Positions 1 through 5,149 of a DNA stretch of 5,149 bases are shown here, piece by piece. The notes below the pieces were generated by a model. The model saw only the letters and a list, made by a program, of their open reading frames with translations. It was not told the DNA's origin and did no database searches. A program made the position numbers and the translations under genes. Each line of letters starts with the position of its first letter. Positions within the stretch are counted from its first letter, which is position 1. Source of the stretch: Chloroflexota bacterium (GTDB taxonomy: Bacteria > Chloroflexota > UBA5177 > JANWHV01); contig JANWHO010000318.1 of NCBI GenBank assembly GCA_025450375.1, forward strand, positions 1-5,149, written 5' to 3'.

Positions 1-259
1 CACCCGCGAGACCGCGTTGGGCAAGTGGTTCGCCACCGATGCCTCGTTCCAGGCGGCCGCCGACGCGGTGCAGATCCACGGCGCCTACGGCTACTCGGAC
101 GAATATCCGGTGGCCCGCTTCCTGCGCAACGCCAAGGGGGCCCAGATCTACGAGGGCTCCAGTCAGGTCCAGACCCTGATGCAGGCCGAGTACGCCCTTG
201 GCTACCGCCAGGACAAGCCGCTACGCTGTGGGCTGCCGCCTTACGAGGGGGAGAACTGA
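1..259 (+). CDS. Acyl-CoA dehydrogenase, C-terminal fragment (5' end outside window)
   Basis: The frame is open from base 2 to a TGA at 257-259 and gives 85 residues; a TTG at 17 is internal, not the start. Family knowledge: these FAD flavoenzymes oxidise acyl-CoA thioesters at the alpha-beta bond in the cytoplasm and pass electrons to electron-transfer flavoprotein. Seen: the C-terminal helical domain signature, with an [16 protein letters not shown] block at about residues 22-37, then [13 protein letters not shown]. The glutamate of YEG (codon 152-154) aligns with the catalytic base of medium- and short-chain acyl-CoA dehydrogenases, which often read YEGTSQIQ; here it is YEGSSQVQ. The tail [13 protein letters not shown] followed by about 17 polar residues is a normal end for the family. 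The chain-length class (acyl, glutaryl or other) cannot be decided from this piece. It does not appear coupled to the next gene, which has its own ribosome site 98 bases downstream. Confidence 0.93.
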   Translation, partial: TRETALGKWFATDASFQAAADAVQIHGAYGYSDEYPVARFLRNAKGAQIYEGSSQVQTLMQAEYALGYRQDKPLRCGLPPYEGEN

Positions 260-356
260 GAGAAGGGGGGATGCCGACGGATCGGCCCGCGCGACCTAAG
301 ATGTAGGCAAGTGGGTACAGGATACTTTTATGCAAGTTACACCTGATTCGCCAACT

Positions 357-363
357 GGAGGAG
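357..363 (+). promoter_or_regulatory. Strong Shine-Dalgarno site of the methyltransferase gene
   Basis: GGAGGAG lies 6 bases before the ATG at 370. This spacing selects ATG 370 over the TTG at 367, which sits directly before it in the same frame. I found no convincing -35/-10 pair in the 110-base gap upstream; GATACT at 321-326 is a weak -10 lookalike without a partner. Confidence 0.8.
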
Positions 364-369
364 ACCTTG

Positions 370-1197
370 ATGAGCGACCGCACTGCCGGCCATGCCCAGT
401 GGGCCGCGATCGATGATACGGACGACCCGGATTTCTTCGTGCGCTTTCTTGATGCCTCACGCATCGCCGCGCTCGATGTAGCTCGGCGCGATCCGGCAGC
501 ATTCTTTTCCTATCTCGATGTGAGGCCAGGAAGCAGTGTCCTGGAGGTTGGGTGTGGCCTCGGTGAGATGGCTCGAGTTCTGGCACGGCTCGTGGGTACG
601 AGCGGCCGTGTCGTGGGCGTGGACTATAGTGAGACCATGATCCGTCATGCGCGGCAGCGGATCAGTCCGGACGACGGCCCGGTCACATTTCAGCGCGGGG
701 ACATTATGGCGCTCGACATCCCGGATGCCGAGTTCGACCGCACGCGCGTTGAGCAGGTTCTACAGCATGTCGCCGAGCCCCGTCGCGCGGTGGCCGAGAT
801 GGCCAGGGTCACGCGCCCCGGGGGCAGGGTGGTGGCGCTGGAGCCGGATTGGGACTCACTTGTTATCGATGCGGCAGACCTCGCCACGAGCCAGGCGTTC
901 ACGGCTTTCAACAGTAGGTGCGTGGTACCACACGGGCGGATCGGACGCCAGCTGCCGACTCTATTCCGCGAGGCGGGGCTGGGAGATCTCTCGATCGTCC
1001 CGCAAGGTATACTCGCCGGCTATGAGGGCACGAGAGAGTTTGTCGTCACGAACACGGCGCGCGCCGTCGCGGAAGGCGTGATGGACGAGGGAGCCGCGCA
1101 GGCGTGGCTCGACGACCTTCACGCCCGTGCCGCGGACGGGCTGTATATCGCGGCGTTCTTGCTGTTCCGGGTATCAGGTGTCGTCCTCGCTCCGTGA
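370..1197 (+). CDS. Class I SAM-dependent methyltransferase, substrate unknown
   Basis: Complete 275-residue protein, ATG to TGA. Seen: a Rossmann-type methyltransferase core. Motif I is VLEVGCGLGEMA at residues 57-68 (SAM-binding glycine loop). The acidic end of strand 2 is VVGVDYSETM at 81-90, where D85 should bind the SAM ribose. GDIMALDIPDAEFD at 110-123 and VLQHV at 130-134 match motifs II and III. RPGGRVVALEPDW at 149-161 is the usual post-core strand. The layout fits the Methyltransf_11/25/31 group (UbiE-like small-molecule methyltransferases). About 110 residues after the core probably form the substrate-binding cap. There is no signal peptide or membrane segment, so it should be cytoplasmic. 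The neighbours do not reveal a substrate: the upstream dehydrogenase is a beta-oxidation type enzyme and the downstream genes run the other way. The fold is near certain; whether the acceptor is a quinone, polyketide, arsenite or other molecule is open. Confidence 0.92.
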   Translation: MSDRTAGHAQWAAIDDTDDPDFFVRFLDASRIAALDVARRDPAAFFSYLDVRPGSSVLEVGCGLGEMARVLARLVGTSGRVVGVDYSETMIRHARQRISPDDGPVTFQRGDIMALDIPDAEFDRTRVEQVLQHVAEPRRAVAEMARVTRPGGRVVALEPDWDSLVIDAADLATSQAFTAFNSRCVVPHGRIGRQLPTLFREAGLGDLSIVPQGILAGYEGTREFVVTNTARAVAEGVMDEGAAQAWLDDLHARAADGLYIAAFLLFRVSGVVLAP

Positions 1198-1203
1198 AGA
1201 CGC

Positions 1204-1244
1204 AGCCTCGTCAAGCACCGTCGTGGTGGACGCCGAATGAGGCT
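1204..1244. terminator. Possible hairpin between convergent genes
   Basis: AGCCTCGT (1204-1211) can pair with ATGAGGCT (1237-1244), with one G-T wobble. Inside the loop CACC (1216-1219) can pair with GGTG (1225-1228). The element lies between the methyltransferase stop and the stop of the facing propeller gene, where a shared terminator would be useful. Neither side has a run of T after the stem, so a standard intrinsic terminator is not supported. Confidence 0.25.
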
Positions 1245-1276
1245 TGCCATGCACACGCTTGTTGCCCTCGATGAGG

Positions 1277-2653
1277 TCAAAGCTGGGAACGGCCGAATGG
1301 GATGGCCAGGGTAATCAGCGTATTGACGAGGCCGGCGGTGGGATCGGTCGAGGCGGGATTGTCCAGCACGAACGCGCGCCCGGTTCGGCTATCATATGTC
1401 GCCGCGGTGAGGCTGAAAGCACCGTTCTGGGCCATGGGCGTGGAACTGACGGGCAGGGTCGAGAGAACCTTGCCGGTGCGCTCCTCAATGAGCCCTGCCT
1501 TTCCCGTGAGGCGTGAGAGGCCCAGCAGTAACCCATCCGCCTCATCGACGGCGCGCACCGTGAATTGCTCGCGCGAGGTGCTCCGCGGCAGGAGGCGGCC
1601 GGTTCGCGCGTCATACTGGCAGATATCGGCTATCAGGTTCGCGTCGCAGGCCACGATGACCCGGTTATGACGTTGATCCAGGACGACAGGACCCGCCCCG
1701 TGCACATGAAAGATCAGGGCGCCGCTGGCGCCGTCCAACACGCTGATCTGGCTCGGATCGGGCGGCGCACCCGGCACAAGGGCGCCGGGCATATAGAGCC
1801 TTCCCGTGGTGGGATCCACCACCAGCCCCGTCGCGAAGAGTTCCGGCATCCGCCGCACGAGCGCGCCGGTCCGGCCATCCAGTACATACAGGGCGCCGAG
1901 ATCGAGCACGTAGACCCGATTCGCCGGCTCGTCGACCACCAGGGAAAGGCCTGCGGGGCCAACCTCGGCCACCTGGCGAATCTGTTGGGTATGCGGATCA
2001 TAGAGGTCAACCGCTTCCGAGCAGGGCACGGGCATGGGCGCCGAACCGGGCTTGGCGCATTGGCTGAGCACCCAGAGCCGTCCCGAGCCGGCGGCAACCG
2101 CCAGCATCTGGGGCTGGTAGACGCGCTCCGCGGTCCGCGGCACGGCAATCGTCCGCAGCAAGGCGCCCGTATGAGTATCCAGGATGAGCACGTTGGTTGC
2201 CGCGTAGGCCGGAGCGAGAGAGGCTTGCGCCACGAAGAGCCGGCTATGACGCGCGTCCAGGGCGCTGCCATATAGGTTGGGGCCAAGCGAACTGGTATGG
2301 AGCAGTTTGCCCGAGCAGGCATCGAACATCCACACCATGCCTCCACCAACGCTGGTGAGAAAGACGTGACCGGCTGCCGTATCCACCAAGGGCGGCCCTT
2401 GCACATCTCCGGTGAGTACCTGTCGATTCAGCACCTGGAGGGTACGCGCTGCGCGCGGGCAGGCCGCGGCGCCCACGGCATGGCCTGCCTCGACCGGCCT
2501 GCCCGTGCCGGCGCCGGTCAGCAGCAACGCCGCCAGGAACAGGGCCCGGACGAGGATTGGCCTGTGAAGGAGCACTGGTCTTCGTCCTTCCCTTGTGCGT
2601 TGCATTGTCCGGCGCCGCGGGAGAGGGAGGCTGCTCAATGTAGGATGACCCAT
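1277..2653 (-). CDS. Secreted beta-propeller protein (YVTN/NHL-type repeats), function unknown
   Basis: Up to 458 residues, ending in TGA at 1279-1277. Seen: a basic N-terminus followed by a hydrophobic stretch ILVRALFLAALLLTGAG at about residues 33-49, then small residues (VEA, GHA) suited to signal peptidase, so the mature protein should be outside the membrane. The rest is about eight repeats of roughly 40 residues, near 88-120, 129-169, 182-230, 236-270, 276-315, 321-355, 367-401 and 414-450. Each has a VD..xxRLYV strand and then a VLDxxTGxLLRT strand, the pattern of YVTN/YncE/NHL propeller blades. Six cysteines (65, 112, 199, 211, 336, 345) could form disulfides. The start is unsettled: ATG 2653, ATG 2605 and GTG 2575 are all in frame, and only GTG 2575 has a purine-rich site before it. 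It is the last gene of the apparent reverse operon. Relatives include binding propellers and lactonases; I see no catalytic signature and name no reaction. Confidence 0.85.
   Translation of the reverse strand: MGHPTLSSLPLPRRRTMQRTREGRRPVLLHRPILVRALFLAALLLTGAGTGRPVEAGHAVGAAACPRAARTLQVLNRQVLTGDVQGPPLVDTAAGHVFLTSVGGGMVWMFDACSGKLLHTSSLGPNLYGSALDARHSRLFVAQASLAPAYAATNVLILDTHTGALLRTIAVPRTAERVYQPQMLAVAAGSGRLWVLSQCAKPGSAPMPVPCSEAVDLYDPHTQQIRQVAEVGPAGLSLVVDEPANRVYVLDLGALYVLDGRTGALVRRMPELFATGLVVDPTTGRLYMPGALVPGAPPDPSQISVLDGASGALIFHVHGAGPVVLDQRHNRVIVACDANLIADICQYDARTGRLLPRSTSREQFTVRAVDEADGLLLGLSRLTGKAGLIEERTGKVLSTLPVSSTPMAQNGAFSLTAATYDSRTGRAFVLDNPASTDPTAGLVNTLITLAIPFGRSQL
2585..2593 (-). promoter_or_regulatory. 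Candidate ribosome binding site for an internal GTG start
   Basis: On the reverse strand AGGGAAGGA ends 9 bases before GTG 2575-2573. Starting there would give a compact signal peptide beginning (M)LLHRPILVRALFLAALLL. The two upstream ATGs, 2653 and 2605, have no clear Shine-Dalgarno match, so this site may mark the true start of the propeller gene. The match is imperfect and the region is also coding if an upstream start is used. Confidence 0.4.
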
Positions 2654-2680
2654 CGAATTACTGCACGGAGAGATCGGGGG

Positions 2681-3826
2681 CTAGCACATCTGATTCAACG
2701 TGGTGGCGGCGGGAAACATGAGCACGCGGGATGACGACCCGGAGCCCTGGGTCACGAACACCTTGCCGGTGGGCTCATCAACCGCCAACCCCAGGGGACT
2801 CGGACCCACCGGCACGCTGGCTACCAGCTTCTCACTCCGGAGGTCCAGAATATTCACCTCACACGATCCAGTGTCCAGGATGTAGGCGCGGTGAAGGGCG
2901 GTGTCCACCTGCACGTTGATCAGCTGAGTACCCACGCTCACGGTCCGCAGCACCTGTCTGCTTGCCAGGTCGATAATCTGGGCCATGCTCTGGCCATTTG
3001 CCCCACTGACCACCACCGCCCGCCCCAAGGTGGTATCCACCGCTATTGGCTCACTGTCGTAGAGCCGGTTCGCGTAGCCTGCTCCGAGCAGGGCTGGCTG
3101 GTAACCCAGATTCGCGATGGTAGCCAGATAATGGAGGCCGTTCAGGGTAAAGACCTGCACGGAGTCGAGGTAGGCGACCAGCACCCGGTTGGCCGCCGGG
3201 TCGAAGGCCACGGAGACCACCTGCGGCTCCGAAGGCAAAGTGGTCCGCCCAAGGAGATGCGCCCCCTTGATTGCGAAGACCCAAAGCGTGAAGGTCGGAT
3301 AGCCGACCTGTCCAGGGGGGGCGGTGATCAGGGCCACCAGCTTCTTCTGCTGGTCGACTACCACTCCTCCGCCAAAATCAACCGTGACTCCAGCGCCTAT
3401 TTGAGCCCGCATCGCTTCGACCGCCGGGAGGGGATTGTAGACGGCCGCTGGGTACGGCGGCACGGCGGCCCACAACCCATTGTCAGTGGAAACAAAGGTG
3501 ACAGGAGGATAGCCGCCGTTATTCCTATCCGGCCAGACGCGCAACACCTTGCCCGTGCTTCCGTCCAACAACGTATAATCGGCCGCATTGCCAGGATAAC
3601 CGCCGTGGTAGGTAACCCCCATGATCCGAGCATAGACCTGGTGGGTACGTGGGTCGAGTGCAAGGAGGGTCGGAAGTGGCCCCACGCGAATGCTGACGAT
3701 CCCCGTGCTCGTCCCCGCGTGCGCCGGCAGGGCACCCCCGCTCGCGCTAGCGAGAAGGAGAATCAGTGCCAGAGGCCACCGTCGCCAGGACCATGCCGTC
3801 TGCCTCCTTGGCCACCGAATGTACAT
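2681..3826 (-). CDS. Secreted beta-propeller protein (YncE/YVTN-type repeats), function unknown
   Basis: 381 residues from ATG 3826 to TAG at 2683-2681. The start is chosen because AAGGAGG lies 6 bases upstream; a TTG at 3859 would add 11 residues and overlap the preceding gene. Seen: a signal peptide with an Arg/Trp-rich n-region (MYIRWPRRQTAWSWRRW), core PLALILLLASASGGAL at 18-33 and likely cleavage after AHA (37). The mature part has about six or seven blades: VGPLPTLLALDPRTHQVY (48-65), YTLLDGSTGKVLRV (84-97), GGGVVVDQQKKLVALI (152-167), VVSVAFDPAANRVLVAY (203-219), IAVDTTLGRAVVV (261-273), VQVDTALHRAYILD (305-318) and LGLAVDEPTGKVFVT (345-359). This is the style of YncE/YVTN proteins and lactonase-like propellers. 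It has only two cysteines, C322 and the C-terminal C381. It lies 23 bases after the hydrolase-like gene and about 27 bases before the second propeller, so co-transcription is likely. No ligand or reaction can be inferred. Confidence 0.87.
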   Translation of the reverse strand: MYIRWPRRQTAWSWRRWPLALILLLASASGGALPAHAGTSTGIVSIRVGPLPTLLALDPRTHQVYARIMGVTYHGGYPGNAADYTLLDGSTGKVLRVWPDRNNGGYPPVTFVSTDNGLWAAVPPYPAAVYNPLPAVEAMRAQIGAGVTVDFGGGVVVDQQKKLVALITAPPGQVGYPTFTLWVFAIKGAHLLGRTTLPSEPQVVSVAFDPAANRVLVAYLDSVQVFTLNGLHYLATIANLGYQPALLGAGYANRLYDSEPIAVDTTLGRAVVVSGANGQSMAQIIDLASRQVLRTVSVGTQLINVQVDTALHRAYILDTGSCEVNILDLRSEKLVASVPVGPSPLGLAVDEPTGKVFVTQGSGSSSRVLMFPAATTLNQMC

Positions 3827-3832
3827 AAGAGG

Positions 3833-3839
3833 CCTCCTT
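3833..3839 (-). promoter_or_regulatory. Perfect Shine-Dalgarno site deciding the propeller start
   Basis: AAGGAGG on the reverse strand lies 6 bases before ATG 3826 and begins 10 bases after the stop codon (3852-3850) of the upstream hydrolase-like gene. It fixes the start at 3826 rather than the TTG at 3859. The closeness to the upstream stop suggests possible translational coupling. Confidence 0.85.
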
Positions 3840-3849
3840 GCCGATCGGA

Positions 3850-5149
3850 TCAATAACAAGGTTCGTACGCCAGCACGTCAGCCAGGCTGTTGAGCTCAGC
3901 GGTCCAGTTCGTGTTGCCGCTGCCAAAGATTGCTGAGCAGGTGTATGGAATATAATGACCCGCGCCCACGAAGTACGGGCTCTGAAGCACCTTATAGTTT
4001 GGGGAGCCGCCGCCGCTGCCGCCACCGTACAGACCAAGATATTGCGGCAAACTTCCTCCAACACAATTGCCCAACACATCATCCATCTCCTGGAACCACA
4101 GGGTACGGATGGGATAGCTTCCCCAAGAGTAATAGCCCAGATGGTCGAACAGCCAGGTGTAAAGATCCATCTGGTAGGGGCCTTCCCGCTCAATGGTGTC
4201 GTACTCGGGGAGGCAGGGGATGCTGGAGAAATTAGTCTCGCTAATCAGAAGCGGCGATTGGGCCTGGGTGTTAAGCACGCTATTCATTTCTATTCGCCAA
4301 TACGAGATCACATCATCCAGGTTGGTGCAGATCGTGTTGATCTCAAAATTATCGGAGTTCTGCCAGTAGCCAGTTTCCTGCTCGGCGGTCATGTAGCCGT
4401 AGGGATGCACGGCGGTGCCCAGGAACTGTTGAGGGACCGGATTCGTCCCGTAATAGGTAGCGTAGTATAGGGCGTCACCCATGGTGTTGAGGTTGGTAAA
4501 GTCGCACTGACCGTCATCCGGCGCGTCCATGCCAGCGGTAAGGATATGGGCGTTGGAGTACGCGGGATGCCCAGTGCCGTTGGTGGGGTAGTTCAGCCAG
4601 AGATAGAGGCCCTGGGATCCGATTTCAAAGTCAGCCGGATAAATCGAGGTCCATTTGTTCGCATACTCCGATGCAAAGGGCACATCGGGCTCATTGCCGA
4701 TTTCAAAATACATGGGAGGATTGGTGCTACAATCGGCGAACAGACCGCTGCCGCCAACGCAGACGGTGCCGAAGTTGGGCATGTAGTAGCTAAAGTACTG
4801 CAGCAGATCAAACCAGTCGGTCGTCTCATTGCCGTAGCCGTTAAAGCATGCATTTGGCTGCTGCTGGAAGACCACCACCGGGATAAGATGGTGCGCGTAG
4901 GCGTTCTGCATCTGGGTATAGGCGCCCTGCCACAGAGAAGGAGAGTAGGTGAAATTGGTGCATGGCACGTATGCCTCATAAGGCGGATTGGATGAAGGTT
5001 GGTAGAATTCGGCGCTAAACCGATAGAGCCCGGCGTTGAGCGATCCCTGCGCCAGTCCCATCAAATTGCCCGCACTGACGGGATCCGCTGGATTGTTCTC
5101 TCCGTTCACCCCAACCGGATAGGCCGATCCATCATAGTAACTACAGGTA
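3850..5149 (-). CDS. Putative extracellular glycoside hydrolase, clan GH-A-like TIM barrel (5' end outside window)
   Basis: The frame runs open from the right edge to TGA at 3852-3850. The GTG at 5109 is probably internal, since the upstream codons read TCSYYDGSAYPVG with no stop. Residues below count from V1 at 5109 (419 seen). Seen: GLYRFSAEFY at 27-36 and LIPVVVFQQ at 75-83 look like early barrel strands. MYFEIGNEPD at 133-142 resembles the strand-4 Asn-Glu-Pro motif of clan GH-A, making E140 the candidate acid/base. AVHPYGY at 234-240 resembles the strand-6 His-x-Tyr region, and LLISETNF at 287-294 puts E291 as candidate nucleophile. In that clan, retaining enzymes hydrolyse glycosidic bonds with two such glutamates. 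Ten cysteines here plus one upstream, and richness in Asn, Tyr and Gln, suit an exported disulfide-bonded protein; the signal peptide would lie outside the window. A glycine/serine stretch sits at 362-369. I cannot assign a GH family or substrate, and it could be a barrel without activity. It is the first visible gene of the reverse operon. Confidence 0.68.
   Translation of the reverse strand, partial: TCSYYDGSAYPVGVNGENNPADPVSAGNLMGLAQGSLNAGLYRFSAEFYQPSSNPPYEAYVPCTNFTYSPSLWQGAYTQMQNAYAHHLIPVVVFQQQPNACFNGYGNETTDWFDLLQYFSYYMPNFGTVCVGGSGLFADCSTNPPMYFEIGNEPDVPFASEYANKWTSIYPADFEIGSQGLYLWLNYPTNGTGHPAYSNAHILTAGMDAPDDGQCDFTNLNTMGDALYYATYYGTNPVPQQFLGTAVHPYGYMTAEQETGYWQNSDNFEINTICTNLDDVISYWRIEMNSVLNTQAQSPLLISETNFSSIPCLPEYDTIEREGPYQMDLYTWLFDHLGYYSWGSYPIRTLWFQEMDDVLGNCVGGSLPQYLGLYGGGSGGGSPNYKVLQSPYFVGAGHYIPYTCSAIFGSGNTNWTAELNSLADVLAYEPCY

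Noticed and set aside
17..259. TTG at 17 as the start of a small 80-residue protein
   Set aside because: The frame is open to the window edge with in-family sequence before the TTG, and the segment is plainly the tail of a full-size acyl-CoA dehydrogenase.
273..286. Hairpin GCCGA-CGGA-TCGGC after the dehydrogenase stop, considered as a terminator
   Set aside because: The stem is only 5 base pairs and is followed by CCGCGCGAC, not a T-run, so an intrinsic terminator is not supported.
1565..2275. 236-codon open frame on the plus strand opposite the last propeller gene
   Set aside because: Composition is Arg/His/Gly-rich without recognisable motifs, and no ribosome site supports it. It is a shadow of the propeller reading frame.
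3781..3826. Twin-arginine (Tat) signal in the middle propeller, from PRRQTAW
   Set aside because: The residues after RR do not fit the usual S/T-RR-x-F-L-K pattern, and a second basic cluster precedes the hydrophobic core. An ordinary Sec signal explains it as well.
2891..3856. 321-codon open frame on the plus strand opposite the middle propeller gene
   Set aside because: Its product is rich in His, Arg and Pro with no domain pattern, and it lies wholly antisense to a gene with a signal peptide, repeats and a perfect ribosome site. Long antisense frames are common in GC-rich DNA.
3955..4470. 171-codon plus-strand frame opposite the hydrolase-like gene
   Set aside because: The opposite strand carries consistent GNEP and SETN motifs in a frame open for over 430 codons. 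This frame has no comparable signal.
3850..5109. GTG at 5109 as the true start of the hydrolase-like gene
   Set aside because: The frame continues upstream without a stop, the upstream residues look like the same protein, and a start here would leave an exported-looking protein without a signal peptide.

Overview
The window looks like chromosomal DNA from a GC-rich free-living bacterium. Coding is dense on both strands, there are Shine-Dalgarno starts, and the acyl-CoA dehydrogenase tail is of a type common in soil and thermophilic Chloroflexota, Actinobacteriota and some Firmicutes. My best guess is Chloroflexota or a similar lineage, but this is a guess from protein style, not proof. I see no tRNA, rRNA, CRISPR array, insertion sequence, transposase or phage gene.

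Layout. Positions 1-259 (+) hold the last 85 residues of an acyl-CoA dehydrogenase whose body lies to the left of the window. After a 110-base gap comes a complete class I SAM-dependent methyltransferase (370-1197, +) with a strong ribosome binding site. A short junction (1198-1276), where the genes converge, separates it from three reverse-strand genes. In transcription order these are a cysteine-rich, TIM-barrel-like putative glycoside hydrolase (3850 to beyond 5149, 5' end outside the window), a secreted beta-propeller protein (2681-3826) and a second secreted beta-propeller protein (1277-2653, start uncertain).

The three reverse-strand genes are closely spaced (23 and about 27 bases), and the two propellers carry clear N-terminal secretion signals. 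They probably form one operon for extracellular proteins. The hydrolase-like protein has a GNEP motif and a later SET(N) glutamate, as in clan GH-A enzymes. The propellers are of the YVTN/YncE/NHL style and show no catalytic signature I recognise. A plausible reading is an exported glycan-acting enzyme plus two exported binding or scaffold proteins, but no substrate can be read from the sequence.

Base composition falls across the window: about two-thirds GC in the far propeller gene, about 60 % in the middle one and near 50-55 % in the hydrolase gene (rough hand counts on sample lines). The reverse-strand module is the most interesting part of the window. The forward-strand genes look ordinary.
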